From Agreia sp. Leaf210 (GTDB lineage: Bacteria > Actinomycetota > Actinomycetes > Actinomycetales > Microbacteriaceae): a stretch of 64,000 bases of DNA. Below, piece by piece: positions 45,641 through 55,394 of the stretch. The notes under the pieces were generated by a model. It was given only the letters and a program-made list of their open reading frames with translations, was not told where the DNA came from and did not search any database. Each line of letters opens with the position of its first letter. Positions within the stretch are counted from its first letter, which is position 1. A program made the position numbers and the translations under genes. The DNA lies in the NCBI RefSeq assembly GCF_001421485.1, contig NZ_LMKK01000002.1, forward strand, positions 1 through 64,000, given 5' to 3'.

Positions 45641-47874
45641 GGCTGTGCTCCCGGTTGTGTGGGGGTGAGGGGTTCACGAACCGGGCCGGAACGCGAGGGG
45701 GGAAGATTCGTGGTGGCCCAGGCGCTGGGCTCGGGGCCGAGTTCGACGAGCAGCTCGCCTCCGCGGTGCAGCTCCGCTCCGCCGATCCAGCTGCGCTCCA
45801 GCGGCTCGCCGTTCAGCAGCATCGACTGCACGTACTGCACGGGGCCGCCGTGCTCGGGCTCGACGAAGTTCTTGGTGCGCACCCTGAAGCTCTCGTCGCC
45901 GACAGCGATGGTCGCAGACGAGAACAGAGGAGCACTCACGAGGAAGATGTTCTGGCCGGCGACGGGAAACAGGCCGAGCGAAGCCCACACGTTCCACGAG
46001 CTGAGCCCGCCCGAGTCGTCGTTTCCCGGCAGCCCGCCGCGGCCGGATCCGAACTGCTGCAGCAGAACGTTGTGCACGACCTCGGCCGTTCGATCGGGGC
46101 GGCCGGCGTAGTGATACGCCCAGGGCGCCTCCATGTCGGGCTCGTTGTTGAGCCCCTCGAAGCGGCCGAGCGCGTAGCCGGCCAGCATCTCCGCGACGGC
46201 AGGCCTGTTGCCGGGCTGGGTCACGGCTGGGGCTCCAAAGCCGAAGAACTCGTCGAGCTGCGCCACGAACGCGTCGGCGCCACCGCTCAGCTCGATGCGC
46301 GAGGCCATGTCGTGCAGCAGCCGGAACGAGTAGTTGTAGCGGGTGCCCTCGTAGTAGGTGGAGTCCTTCAACAGCCCGCTCTCCGGATCGAAGGCGTTGA
46401 CCCACCGTTCTGCGAGCGCCTCGAATTGCTCGGCGAGCGCCGTGTCTCCCACCCGCCGAGCCACCTTCGCCGTCGCCCAGTAGCCGAACGCCAGGTCGAG
46501 GGTGTGACTGATCGGATGCGTCTCGCCGTGCAGCAGGAATTCCTCGCCGTAGGTGCGGCGCAGGTCGTCCGACATGTGCACCAGCGCCCACTCCCAGTCG
46601 ATGCCGGGCAGTCCCAGCTGGCACAGATCGGCCAGGAAGGTGTGCGCGAGAGCGCTGCCCTGGCGCGAGAAGCGGTCGCTCCCCCGGGCCATGCGGTAGC
46701 CGATCGGAAAGTTGCCCTCCTCCTCGCAGATGGTGAGGAGCGCGTTGGCGAGCTCGACGGCACGCTCCGGCAGCAGAGCGGTGAGCAGTGGCAGCTGGGT
46801 GCGATAGATGTCCCACATCGTGCTGATGTCGAAGGCGAACGGTCCGTCGCTCGGCCAGAACGGGCTCTCCGAGGGAGCCAGGCAGGGCTTAATTAGCGAG
46901 TGATACAGCGCGGTCGAGAAGACGGTCTGCCGCTCGGTCGAGGTCGTCTTTACGCTCACCGACTTCAGCTGCTTGCGCCAGTGCCGCTTGGTCTTCTCGC
47001 GTCGGTGATCGAAGCGACCCGGCCCGTCGCCGCAGTCTTCGCGCAGATTGCGCCGGGCCTGCTCGACACCGCGCAGCGAGAAACCGATGCGCAGTTCGAT
47101 GGTCTCGCCCGCCCGACTCGGCCCCGCCCACATGAGCCCGAAGGGGCGCAGGGTCGTGGGCCTGATGTGGTCGAAGTCGAGCCTCTTGCCACCCGGCATC
47201 AGACGGCGGTCGTAGAACAGCATCTGCCGCCACTGCGGGGTGTCGCACTCGATGTACACGGCGATCGGCGTGCCCTCGACCACGATCTCGCCCTGCGCGA
47301 CTCCGGGCTCCAGCGTCTCGAGGTGAGCACGCAGCGGAATGGTCGCGCCGTAGGGAATCGACAGCCCGCCCAGCGAGAAGTCGATCACCACGCGTGCCCT
47401 CGGGTCTTCGGGGAACGTGTACCGGTGAACGGCGCTCTTCGGCCCCACCGTCAGTTCTGCTCGCACGCCGGAGTCCAGCGTGGCGGAGTAGAAGCCGGGC
47501 TCTGCGGTCTCGTCCGTCAGATCCCAATGCCGGCCCAACGCATCCAGCGGCTCGACCATGGGCGTGACGCGAAAGTAGTTGTAGTACTTGCGAATCGCGC
47601 CGGTGCCCGATTGCTGAAAGTGGGTGAAACCGGATGCCGTGGGCCGGTCGTGCAGGGTCGAGGGCACGCCCTCGAGACTCAGATCGAAGCGGCCGTAGCC
47701 GGTCGGATAGGCGCCGGAATAGGCGCAGGCCGAGACCATGCCGAGCGGGTAGGTGGCTCCCGGATGCGTGTTGCCGATCTGCGGTTTGGGCCACCACCAG
47801 CTCGCGGCGAGCCCGGTCTGAGCGGGGAGGTTCGTGGGCTCCGACCCGAGGAACGGGTCGACGTGGCCGATCAC
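45637..47874 (-). CDS. Glycoside hydrolase family 92 (alpha-mannosidase-type)
   Basis: This is a 745-residue GH92 enzyme. The calcium-dependent catalytic signature GLPGNDDSGGLSSWNVWASLGLFPV is complete near residue 615, and the N-terminal beta-sandwich begins HVDPFLGSE...GNTHPGATYPLGM. GH92 members remove alpha-linked mannose. No signal peptide is visible at the N-terminus, so it may act in the cytoplasm on imported or internal glycans, unlike secreted Bacteroides enzymes. It is followed directly by GT4 and acyltransferase genes. Confidence 0.88.
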   Translation of the reverse strand: MIGHVDPFLGSEPTNLPAQTGLAASWWWPKPQIGNTHPGATYPLGMVSACAYSGAYPTGYGRFDLSLEGVPSTLHDRPTASGFTHFQQSGTGAIRKYYNYFRVTPMVEPLDALGRHWDLTDETAEPGFYSATLDSGVRAELTVGPKSAVHRYTFPEDPRARVVIDFSLGGLSIPYGATIPLRAHLETLEPGVAQGEIVVEGTPIAVYIECDTPQWRQMLFYDRRLMPGGKRLDFDHIRPTTLRPFGLMWAGPSRAGETIELRIGFSLRGVEQARRNLREDCGDGPGRFDHRREKTKRHWRKQLKSVSVKTTSTERQTVFSTALYHSLIKPCLAPSESPFWPSDGPFAFDISTMWDIYRTQLPLLTALLPERAVELANALLTICEEEGNFPIGYRMARGSDRFSRQGSALAHTFLADLCQLGLPGIDWEWALVHMSDDLRRTYGEEFLLHGETHPISHTLDLAFGYWATAKVARRVGDTALAEQFEALAERWVNAFDPESGLLKDSTYYEGTRYNYSFRLLHDMASRIELSGGADAFVAQLDEFFGFGAPAVTQPGNRPAVAEMLAGYALGRFEGLNNEPDMEAPWAYHYAGRPDRTAEVVHNVLLQQFGSGRGGLPGNDDSGGLSSWNVWASLGLFPVAGQNIFLVSAPLFSSATIAVGDESFRVRTKNFVEPEHGGPVQYVQSMLLNGEPLERSWIGGAELHRGGELLVELGPEPSAWATTNLPPSRSGPVREPLTPTQPGAQP

Positions 47875-48009
47875 GCGAGGGCCCGTCGTCGATTCATGAT
47901 GTGACGCTAAGAGCCGGCGGCATCCACGACATGAACAAGCCCGAGCGCCGAGGTGAACGGCCCACCAACGGTGGCCTGCAGCGGCGCCCTCATCAGGCGC
48001 GCTACTCGG

Positions 48010-48876
48010 TCAGTCGCTGAGGTTGTCGCTGAGGATCGACAGCACGGTCGACCGCGACTGCCTCGCCACGTCGCCGAGCCTCGCGGCCACCACCTCGACA
48101 AGCGACTCCAGCAGCACCACGTGCGGGATGCGCGAGGTGTGCTCAAGCTCGTGTCTGAACGACCCGCTGGCCGGAGCCACCACGAGGGCAGCGTCGGCGA
48201 GCGTCACCAGCGGCGATCTCGCGAACGAGGTGACCACCACGAGTCGGGCACCCGCCGCCCGCACGGCGCGGGCCGAACGCAGGCTGGACTCGTTCGCGCC
48301 GCTTCCGCTGATCACGATGCACGTGTCGGCGGGGCTCAGTTGACGCGCGGCGATCTGCTGACCGATCGGGTCTGCGACGAACTCGGTGGGTCGGCCCACG
48401 GCGGTGAGCCGCATCGCCAGGTCGAGCGCGAGCGGCGACGACAGGCCGTTGGCGATGGCGAGAAGACGTGAGGCGCCCACGATGAGCTCGAGCGACTTCT
48501 CGACCGACTCGTCGGTGAGCACGCTGGCGATCTGCGGCAGCGAGGCGGCGAGCGCATCGATGTCGGCGCGGATACTGCCGAGGGCTCCCGAGCCGTAGTC
48601 GCGCTCGCGCTCGCGGCCCTCGCCCTGAGCGAGTTCGCGGGTCAGCGCCACACGCAGCTGCGGATACCCGCGGTAGCCGAGGCTCTGGCAGGTGCGGATG
48701 ACCGTCGACCTGGCGACTCCGGCTCGGTCGGCCAGGTCTTGAGCCGTGGTCTCGACGATGCCCTCGAGATCGGCGAGGATCAGCTCGACCACGCGGCGTT
48801 CGCTGGGCAGCAACGAGTTGATCACCGTGGCGATACGCGTCGTGGGGGTGACGTCTTCGCTACCGCTCCAGGTCAT
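48010..48876 (-). CDS. MurR/RpiR family transcriptional regulator
   Basis: This is a 288-residue regulator. The N-terminal helix-turn-helix (TTAQDLADRAGVARSTVIRTCQSLGY) is followed by a SIS sugar-phosphate-binding domain with IVISGSGANESSL. It overlaps the last permease gene of the phosphonate-type importer by 17 bp and precedes GH92 by 135 bp. It likely senses a phosphorylated sugar or similar ligand and regulates one or both neighbouring gene groups. Confidence 0.88.
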   Translation of the reverse strand: MTWSGSEDVTPTTRIATVINSLLPSERRVVELILADLEGIVETTAQDLADRAGVARSTVIRTCQSLGYRGYPQLRVALTRELAQGEGRERERDYGSGALGSIRADIDALAASLPQIASVLTDESVEKSLELIVGASRLLAIANGLSSPLALDLAMRLTAVGRPTEFVADPIGQQIAARQLSPADTCIVISGSGANESSLRSARAVRAAGARLVVVTSFARSPLVTLADAALVVAPASGSFRHELEHTSRIPHVVLLESLVEVVAARLGDVARQSRSTVLSILSDNLSD

Positions 48877-49669
48877 GTACGGGTGCTCCCTCGGTTATCC
48901 GTCGGCGGATGGCCCCCGAGATCGCGTCGAGGGCGATCGTCACGACCACGACGACGATCAGCAGCATTCCGACAACGCCCCACTGCCGATACTGAGTGTA
49001 GGAGGTGAGCATGTCTCCGATGCCACCCACACCGATCAGACCGAGCACGGCAGACGCGCGCACGTTGATCTCGAAGCGGTAGAGCCAGAACGACAGGAAC
49101 TCGGGGCTGGCCGACGGCCAGACTCCCCAGCGCAGCACCTGCGACGTCGAGCCACCGGCGGCGCGCACGGCCTCGATCGGGCCGCGGGGAACTCCGTCGA
49201 TCGATTCGAAGCCCCACTTGCCGAGCGTTCCGATGCCCCCGACCGCGAGCGCGAGCGCACCTGTCAGAGGCGTGAGACCGGTGACCGACAGAATGATGAT
49301 GGCGATGATGATCTCGGGCACGGCCCTGATCACGGCGAAGACTCCGCGCAGCGCGGCCTGCACCGGCGGCGGGCCGAATCCCTTCGCGGCAAGGAAGCTC
49401 AGCGGCGTCGCCACGATGATGCCGAACACCGTTCCCACCCATGCCATCTCGACCGAGCGCCAGGTCTGGTAGAGCGCCTCGCCGAGCTTCGACCAGTCGG
49501 GGGCCGAGAACATGAGCCAGAGGTAACGAACGATCTCGGAGGGCAGATTGCCGAGCCTGGCCCAGTTGATGTCGACAGACCAGAAGGCGACGACCACGAT
49601 GACGCAGACGATGGATGCGACGACCCGGCTGCGTGTGCGGGAGGGGCGGGGTGGGGCGATGGCACTCAT
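48860..49669 (-). CDS. phnE: Phosphonate-type ABC transporter permease (PhnE), second subunit
   Basis: This 269-residue permease has about six transmembrane helices and the PhnE-type EAA loop region (PIEAVRAAGGSTSQVLRWGVWP). It starts at ATG 49669, overlapping its partner by 4 bp. A longer frame continues upstream through that partner but is out of register with it. The importer cargo is a phosphonate, phosphite or related phosphate ester; the exact substrate is unknown. Confidence 0.88.
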   Translation of the reverse strand: MSAIAPPRPSRTRSRVVASIVCVIVVVAFWSVDINWARLGNLPSEIVRYLWLMFSAPDWSKLGEALYQTWRSVEMAWVGTVFGIIVATPLSFLAAKGFGPPPVQAALRGVFAVIRAVPEIIIAIIILSVTGLTPLTGALALAVGGIGTLGKWGFESIDGVPRGPIEAVRAAGGSTSQVLRWGVWPSASPEFLSFWLYRFEINVRASAVLGLIGVGGIGDMLTSYTQYRQWGVVGMLLIVVVVVTIALDAISGAIRRRITEGAPVHDLER

Positions 49670-50511
49670 ACGAGCCTCTTCCGGATGGCGCTGGAGACGA
49701 GCTCGAGCAGGATGACGACGACGAGGACCTCGAGGATGATGACCGACAGCTGGTCGTAGCGGAAGTAGGTGCGCACGGCGTCGATGAGCAAGCCGATGCC
49801 GCCGGCGCCCACGAGACCGAGAACGGTGCCGGAGCGAACGTTGAGTTCGAGAACGTAGAGCACCTGGTTCACGAAGCTGGGCCACACGTCGGGCAGGGCG
49901 GCGGCGCGGTTGATCTGCGCCTGGGTGCCACCGGCGGCGCGACCCGCCTCGAGCGGGCCGGCGTCGTTCGACTCGATGGCCTCGGAGACGAGCTTCACGA
50001 TGATGCCCACGTTGAACAGCACCAGCGCCAGGATTCCGGGCAGCGCCCCGACGCCGACCATGGCGACGAGGATCGCGGCGTAGAGCAGCTCCGGCACGGC
50101 GCGCACGATGTTGAGGATCACGCGTACGACTCCGCGCCCGACCCAGTTGGGGTTGGTCAGACGGGCTGCCCAGAGGCTGAGCGGAAGCGCGATGAGAGTG
50201 CTCACCGCGGTGGCGATGACCGCCATCTCGAGCGTCTCGAGCATGGGCGGGATGGTGCGGGGAAAGAACGACCAGTCGGGCTGCAGAAGCTGAACGATCT
50301 TCGCGGCGCCGTTCTGCCAGTTGCGCGCGATGGCGTCGAGCGAGAACGCGATCCCGAGCTGCGGGCTCAATGTGACGGCGGTGATCAGGGCGATCACACC
50401 GAACGCGAGCCACGGCTTCCATCGGCCGGCGGGCCGCGGCGGCGGGGTGGCGGTAGACGACGCCGCCCTCGCCGTCGCGGCCGGGGCGGGCACGGATGCG
50501 GGTGCGGTCAT
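49666..50511 (-). CDS. phnE: Phosphonate-type ABC transporter permease (PhnE), first subunit
   Basis: This 281-residue permease has an Ala/Pro-rich cytoplasmic N-terminus, about six helices, and the motif [26 protein letters not shown]. The EAA-like loop is [14 protein letters not shown]. Start and stop both overlap neighbours by 4 bp, so the four importer genes are tightly coupled. Confidence 0.88.
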   Translation of the reverse strand: MTAPASVPAPAATARAASSTATPPPRPAGRWKPWLAFGVIALITAVTLSPQLGIAFSLDAIARNWQNGAAKIVQLLQPDWSFFPRTIPPMLETLEMAVIATAVSTLIALPLSLWAARLTNPNWVGRGVVRVILNIVRAVPELLYAAILVAMVGVGALPGILALVLFNVGIIVKLVSEAIESNDAGPLEAGRAAGGTQAQINRAAALPDVWPSFVNQVLYVLELNVRSGTVLGLVGAGGIGLLIDAVRTYFRYDQLSVIILEVLVVVILLELVSSAIRKRLV

Positions 50512-51326
50512 CGGTCGAGCACGTCCTCGGCCCGGATCGAGCGGCCGTAGATCTCTTCGAAGACGGCGTCGCTCGCGTCGTCGACAGAGCCGTCGTAGAC
50601 GACCTCGCCGGCGCGCAGGCCGATGAGGCGGGTGCCGTACTCACGTGCCAGGTCGACGAGGTGCAGATTGGTCAGCACCGTGATGCCGAGCTCGGTGTTG
50701 ATTCGACGCAGGTCACGCATCACGGCGTGCGCGGTGGGCGGGTCGAGGCTGGCCACGGGTTCGTCGGCGAGCACGAGGTGGGGCTCCTGCGACAGGGCCC
50801 GCGCGATCGCGACCCGCTGTTGCTGGCCGCCCGAGAGCGACGAGGCGCGATCCCATGCTTTGGCCAGAATGCCGACCCGCTCGAGGGCGTCGAACGCGAT
50901 CTGCTTGTCGGCCGCCGTGTGCACTCCGAGCAGCGTGCGCCAGGTCGGAGTGTGTGCGAGACGACCGACGAGCACGTTGTTCAGAACGCTCGTGCGGCCG
51001 GCCAGGTTGAACCCCTGGAAGATCATGCCGATCTCGCCGCGCAGACGACGCAGCTCGCGACCCTTCGCCTCGCCGAGATTGTGCCCGCCCACGGTCAGCT
51101 GACCCGAGGTGATGGGAACGAGCCCGTTGATCGCGCGGATGAGACTGGATTTGCCGGAGCCGGACAGGCCGACGACCGAGACCATTTCGCCCGGCTCGAT
51201 GTCCATCGAGATGCTCTTGAGCGCGACGACGCCGTTGGGGTAGCGCACGCTGACATCGCGCATGCGGATGGCCCACGGCGCGGAGGCCGAGGCGACTGCC
51301 CCGACCTCCGCAGTGTGCTGAGTCAC
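50508..51326 (-). CDS. phnC: Phosphonate-type ABC transporter ATPase (PhnC)
   Basis: This is a 272-residue ATPase. Walker A is GLSGSGKSS, the Q-loop is in [10 protein letters not shown], the signature is LSGGQQQR, Walker B is [12 protein letters not shown], and the [12 protein letters not shown] region carries the H-loop. The Q-loop and the tail match PhnC rather than amino-acid ATPases. The start is GTG 51326, one base after the binding-protein stop. Confidence 0.92.
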   Translation of the reverse strand: MTQHTAEVGAVASASAPWAIRMRDVSVRYPNGVVALKSISMDIEPGEMVSVVGLSGSGKSSLIRAINGLVPITSGQLTVGGHNLGEAKGRELRRLRGEIGMIFQGFNLAGRTSVLNNVLVGRLAHTPTWRTLLGVHTAADKQIAFDALERVGILAKAWDRASSLSGGQQQRVAIARALSQEPHLVLADEPVASLDPPTAHAVMRDLRRINTELGITVLTNLHLVDLAREYGTRLIGLRAGEVVYDGSVDDASDAVFEEIYGRSIRAEDVLDR

Positions 51327-51327
51327 G

Positions 51328-52314
51328 CTACTTCAGTCCGAGCTTGTCGGCCGCGCGGGCGACGACGTCGAGCGAGCCCGGGTCGGCCGGAGCCAGCTTG
51401 GTGATCGAGTAGATCGCGGTGAGTTCCTTCGACCCCTCGGGGGTGTTCGAGTAGTCCTCGAGCGCCTTGGTGATCTTGTCCTGCATGTCCTTCGGCAGGT
51501 CCTTCGTGAGCGCCACTCCGTCGTTGGGGATCTCGTCGGAGAGGGCGAAGACAACGACCTTCTGTCCCACGTCGGGCTTGTCGCTCTTCACAATGTCGCG
51601 GGCGTCCCAGAAGCTGAATCCCACCTCGGCGTCGCCGTTGTAGACGGCCAGAACGCTGGCGTCGTTGGCCGTGACGGGCAGCTGTTCGATGTCGTTGTCT
51701 GTGTCGATGCCGGCCTCCTGCAGGGCGAGCACCGGGTAGATGTAACCGGCGGGCGATCCGGGGCCGAGCATGGCCACCTTGACGCCGTCTTTGATCTTCG
51801 AGATCGAGTCGAGCCCGGCCGGGCCCTTCAGAGCGTCGGCGCCGTTGCAGAAGAGCTTGCCGTCGCGCTCGACGGGGGTGTCGTCGCAGTACTTGTCGGG
51901 GTTGTTCGTCATGAACTGGGCCGGGTAGGTGATGTTGCCGTTGCGCTCGGTCTGCAGTACGACGGATGCGCCGTACATGTCGCTCGCCTGCCACAGCTGG
52001 AGCGACGGCAGGAAGCCGATCTGCGCCTGGCCTGCACCCATGGCCTCGACGGCGGCCTGGTAGTCCTTCGACACCACGCCGGTGACGGGGATGCCGAGGG
52101 CCTTCGTGAGCATGTCGGTGAGCGGCTTAGCGGTGTCGACGAGTGCGCCCTGGTCTTGCGAGGGAACGAGGGCGAGCGTGAGCGAGGTCGGGTCGGCCTG
52201 GGCCGCGTCCGTCGAGCCGTCGGTCGAGCCGGAGGCCGAGCATCCGGTGAGGGCGACGGTCGCGAGGGCGACGGTGGCCGCCCCGGCGAAGGTGAGGCGC
52301 TTGCGAGAGATCAT
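51328..52314 (-). CDS. phnD: Phosphonate-type ABC transporter substrate-binding lipoprotein (PhnD)
   Basis: This is a 328-residue PhnD-like binding protein. The lipobox is LTGC. It contains [13 protein letters not shown], a [23 protein letters not shown] stretch that usually lines the phosphonate pocket, and [23 protein letters not shown] precedes ATG 52314. The HAD phosphatase gene ends 4 bp upstream, so both belong to one operon. Confidence 0.9.
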   Translation of the reverse strand: MISRKRLTFAGAATVALATVALTGCSASGSTDGSTDAAQADPTSLTLALVPSQDQGALVDTAKPLTDMLTKALGIPVTGVVSKDYQAAVEAMGAGQAQIGFLPSLQLWQASDMYGASVVLQTERNGNITYPAQFMTNNPDKYCDDTPVERDGKLFCNGADALKGPAGLDSISKIKDGVKVAMLGPGSPAGYIYPVLALQEAGIDTDNDIEQLPVTANDASVLAVYNGDAEVGFSFWDARDIVKSDKPDVGQKVVVFALSDEIPNDGVALTKDLPKDMQDKITKALEDYSNTPEGSKELTAIYSITKLAPADPGSLDVVARAADKLGLK

Positions 52315-52318
52315 GGAA

Positions 52319-53053
52319 CTACCTTTCGGAGGGTGTGATGAGAGGAGCGGGTGAGGAGGATGAAGAAGAGGAGTCGCGGAGCCACTCGGTGATGGCCGGG
52401 TAGAGGTCGTGCAGGTGGTGCGCCGAAAACGTGGGCGTCACATCCGGCGTCTCGTCTGAGGTCGAGCCGACGAGAGCTGTCAGCGCCCCGCGAGCGTGCG
52501 CGGGGGCGAGATCGTTGACCCAGACGTCGCCGATGCTCAGAACCTGGCCGCGGGGCAGCCACTCGTCGAGCACGGCGCCCATGCCGTTCGGCTTGCCGAG
52601 TGAGGTGTAGGTGGCATCGAACAGGCCAGCGAGGCCGAGCATCTCGAGGGCTGCGTCGATGCGGATGTCGGGTGCGTTGGTGGCGACGATGAGGTTGGCG
52701 TGCTGGCGCGCCTCGCTCAGAAATTCGGCGAGGCCGTCGGGGGCCACGACGGGGGCGAGCGGCGAGCCGAGGTGTGCACGGCTGGCCAGATAGGCCTTGC
52801 CGAGCGTGTCGGGCCGGATGCCGTGGTCGGCCGACATGAGCCGCACCAGGTCGTATCCGTCGATGGCGCTCGTGCCGGGAGCGCGGCCGGAGGGATGCTG
52901 CTCGAGCGTCGCGACGATGGTTTCGACGAAGGCGTCGGCTTGGTCGGCGGCCAGCTGCTGAGCCGCAGCGCGGGCATAGGCGACGACCGGTCCCACCCCG
53001 AGGGAGAGCGTCCCATCGAAATCGAACAGCAGGGTCTTGTCGCGGTACGGCAC
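52319..53053 (-). CDS. HAD-superfamily phosphatase
   Basis: This is a 244-residue haloacid-dehalogenase-like hydrolase. Motif I is LLFDFDGTLS, motif II is IVATNAP, motif III Lys is in SLGKPNGM, and motif IV is IGDVWVNDL. It ends in a Ser-rich tail. I prefer GTG 53053 because AAAGGAAAAGC precedes it; an ATG at 53086 is possible. As the first gene of the phosphonate-type importer operon, it may dephosphorylate or cleave the imported compound. It lacks the clear phosphonatase cap lysine needed to call PhnX. Confidence 0.8.
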   Translation of the reverse strand: MPYRDKTLLFDFDGTLSLGVGPVVAYARAAAQQLAADQADAFVETIVATLEQHPSGRAPGTSAIDGYDLVRLMSADHGIRPDTLGKAYLASRAHLGSPLAPVVAPDGLAEFLSEARQHANLIVATNAPDIRIDAALEMLGLAGLFDATYTSLGKPNGMGAVLDEWLPRGQVLSIGDVWVNDLAPAHARGALTALVGSTSDETPDVTPTFSAHHLHDLYPAITEWLRDSSSSSSSPAPLITPSER

Positions 53054-53070
53054 GCTTTTCCTTTCACTTG

Positions 53071-53085
53071 TGGACACAGCGTCCA
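53071..53085. promoter_or_regulatory. Inverted repeat in the divergent promoter region
   Basis: TGGAC-ACAGC-GTCCA lies in the short space between the HAD gene (minus) and the next plus-strand gene. It is a plausible operator for the RpiR regulator encoded in the same operon. The arms are only 5 bp, so chance occurrence is possible. Confidence 0.3.
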
Positions 53086-53109
53086 TGATAGGTAGAGCGT
53101 ATAGACGCA

Positions 53110-53901
53110 ATGACCACGCTGGGTGAACAGCATGTAAACGATTTTTTGATGGACGTCGCCGCCTACGATGGCGACGTGACGATCGACGACCTGCTGACTG
53201 CCTCCGCCCTCATAGAGGCCGGTGAATCACCGCGGGCCGTGCTCGAGGGTTCGCTTCTCGCGCGGCAGATCGGGCAGGATGCGTCGGCCCGGCGGTTCTC
53301 GCAGTGGGGCCTGTCGACCGTCGTCGATGAAAACACGGGCACGCCGGTCATCTCGCCCGAGCTCTTCGCCGAGTTGCACCGACTGGCCGGCCTCGACGCG
53401 ACCTGGCCCGTCGGCAATGCCGGGCTCATCCACGTCTACGGCTATCTGCTGTCGACCGTCTCGACACCCTACGGGCTGAAGCGCGACCGCTGGGTGAACG
53501 GCGATGTGGCGCGTGCTTTCGGCCTCGAGCCGTCTGTATTCACTCCGTGGTTCGGTCCCGCGTCGGCGACCACTCCCCTGCACCGGCTCGCGGTTGCGCT
53601 GTCGCCCCTCTTCAACGCTCCCGGCCAGGCGCACGGCGTCGAGTTCGTGATGCACGAGAGCTCGGATCGCATCGTGGCCACGACGGTTCTGGTGCGGCAT
53701 CCGGGAAGTGGGCATTCGGCGCTCCTCTACGCCGTCGACGCCAAGCTGCTCACCGCGTTCCCCTTCGAGATCACGGCGGCGAGCATCGCGTCTCTGCAGA
53801 CGGAGTCACCGCGCCTGCGCTACAACGCCGTGGTCGACGCGCCGAGGCAGCCGCTCGACAGCCGCCGCGTGCTGCTAGACGCAACATCCGACCCCGAATA
53901 A
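53110..53901 (+). CDS. Conserved hypothetical protein divergent from the phosphonate-type operon
   Basis: This 263-residue soluble protein has no family I recognise. Features are an N-terminal helix pair, a Trp-rich middle (WGLSTVVDENTGTPVISPELFAEL, NAGLIHVYGYLLSTVSTPYGLKRDRW) and a mixed alpha/beta C-terminus. It is transcribed away from the HAD-PhnDCE genes with a 56-bp gap and may belong to the same pathway or regulon. No Shine-Dalgarno precedes ATG 53110; the mRNA may be leaderless. Confidence 0.65.
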   Translation: MTTLGEQHVNDFLMDVAAYDGDVTIDDLLTASALIEAGESPRAVLEGSLLARQIGQDASARRFSQWGLSTVVDENTGTPVISPELFAELHRLAGLDATWPVGNAGLIHVYGYLLSTVSTPYGLKRDRWVNGDVARAFGLEPSVFTPWFGPASATTPLHRLAVALSPLFNAPGQAHGVEFVMHESSDRIVATTVLVRHPGSGHSALLYAVDAKLLTAFPFEITAASIASLQTESPRLRYNAVVDAPRQPLDSRRVLLDATSDPE

Positions 53902-53961
53902 AGCAGCGCCGACTCCCCCGCTTTCCCTAGTGTTAGAGCCACACGAGCAAAGGAGCACGGC

Positions 53962-54396
53962 ATGGCCGAGTCGAGCGCAGGACTGTCGAAAGAGGAACGC
54001 GACGCCGTCAAGGAGCGGGCGAAGGAGCTGCGCGAGGAGGCCAAGGCGGGCAAGAACCGCGAGGCAGGCGAGAAAGCCGTAGCGAAGGCGATCGCAGAGA
54101 TGCCCGAATCGGATGCCGCTATCGCGGGCCGCATCCACGAACTCGTCGCCGAGCACGCGCCCCAGCTGATGCCGAAGACCTGGTACAGCCAGCCCGCCTA
54201 CGCGAACACCGACGGCAAGGTCATCTTGTTCGTGCAGAGCGCGGCAAAGTTCAAGACGCGGTACTGCACGCTGGGCTTCAGCGAAGACGCCGCGCTCGAC
54301 GACGGGCAGATGTGGCCGACGTCGTTCGCTGTCACCGAGATCACGCCCGCGGTGGAGAAGCGGATCGCGGATCTCATCCTGAGCGCGGCCGGCTGA
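53962..54396 (+). CDS. DUF1801-like protein with helical N-terminus
   Basis: This is a 144-residue protein. The first 45 residues are a charged helix (Lys/Glu/Ala-rich). The rest has MPKTWYSQPAYANTDGKVILFVQSAAKFKTRYCTLGF, typical of the YdhG/DUF1801 fold that includes frataxin-like iron chaperones. The role here is unknown. It sits in a run of single plus-strand genes before the low-GC island. Confidence 0.75.
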   Translation: MAESSAGLSKEERDAVKERAKELREEAKAGKNREAGEKAVAKAIAEMPESDAAIAGRIHELVAEHAPQLMPKTWYSQPAYANTDGKVILFVQSAAKFKTRYCTLGFSEDAALDDGQMWPTSFAVTEITPAVEKRIADLILSAAG

Positions 54397-54444
54397 CAGG
54401 CCTTTGCTGTAGATGTCGGGCCGCGTCGGTGGCACGATGGCGGC

Positions 54445-55015
54445 ATGAGCATCATCGTGACGCCCGAACCGGGCGAGGCGACCGGTGAGGTCGCGGAGAT
54501 CTATGCGGAGGACATCGCCGATCAGGGCTACGTGCCTGCGCACACGCGGGTGATGGCCGTGAATCCCGAGGCGTACCGCGCCTGGGAGAACCTCATCGGG
54601 GCAATCGCTCGCCCTATGGACAAGCGGCGCTACGAGCTGATCACCCTCGCGGCCGCCGAGGCGCTGCGCTCGAAGGCCTGCCGTCTGGCGCACGGAAAGA
54701 AGTCGCTCCAGTACATCTCGGAAGACGAACTCGTTCGCATTGCCCGCGATTATCACGATGCGGGGCCTGTCGGCCGCAGAGGTCGCGATGATGGAGTTCG
54801 CCGAGAAGCTCAGCACCGAGTCGGCCGCGATGACGGATGCCGACAGCAGGTCCCTGCGCGACCACGGCTTCACCGACCGCGAGATCGTCGACATCGCCCT
54901 CGCGGCTGCTGCCCGTAACTACTACAGCCGCGCGCTACACGCGCTCGGCGTAGAGGTGGATGTCCCTCCCGGCCTCAGCGAGCCGCTTCGCTCGGCGTTG
55001 GTCGACACGCTGTAG
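54445..55015 (+). pseudogene. Carboxymuconolactone decarboxylase/AhpD-like gene with a frameshift
   Basis: Two overlapping frames encode one protein. The first gives MSIIVTPEPGEATGEVAEIY to ELVRIARDYHDAG; the second continues LSAAEVAMMEFAEKLS to the end at 55015. A run GGGG at 54762-54765 has one base too many; removing one G restores DAGLSAAEVA. The central RSKACRLAHGK matches the CMD family Cys-His motif, with only one Cys. It is either a recent inactivation, a sequencing error in a homopolymer, or a phase-variable site. It is the last high-GC gene before the island. Confidence 0.8.
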
Positions 55016-55394
55016 CGCCAATTAGGAGTACCAAGAATGAGCTAAGTGCTGTCGCGAGTCCCAGAGCGGCTTTAGCCCTGCTCCTCAGAGGACAACGGTT
55101 GAGCGTTTGGAAGTCCTCAGCGGAGCCTCTTCGGTGATGCTTCATCGGAACCTGGGGTGCAACGACGTTCCAGACATCTACCGCTTCAGAGCGCTCCCGT
55201 GATCAGAACAAGCCCCCTTATTACGCGGAAGCCGGGCGTGAATCCACCTCAAGTCGGGCCGTCGTGCTGCGTTCATAAGCGGAACGCGGCGGCTGAGATC
55301 CGCTGACGCGATGGGATGTAGCCCTGCCAATGTTCTTCAAAGTCGAACACCTTCTAAACCGGGCTTCACCTGGATAAATAAGTCTAGACGTTCG
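55016..55394. other. Gene-free stretch at the left edge of the island
   Basis: Some 380 bp have no convincing reading frame on either strand. GC is intermediate. I looked here for a copy of the tRNA-Arg 3' end and saw none. It may hold the 3' end of the island operon transcript; no strong hairpin terminator was recognised. Confidence 0.5.

Noticed and set aside
48860-50644. Single 594-codon minus-strand frame suggesting a double permease
   Set aside because: Only the last 269 codons look like a permease; the upstream part is the wrong frame of the first permease gene.
52319-53053. Phosphonoacetaldehyde hydrolase PhnX
   Set aside because: HAD motifs are present but I cannot find the Schiff-base lysine context of PhnX, so a general HAD phosphatase is the safer call.
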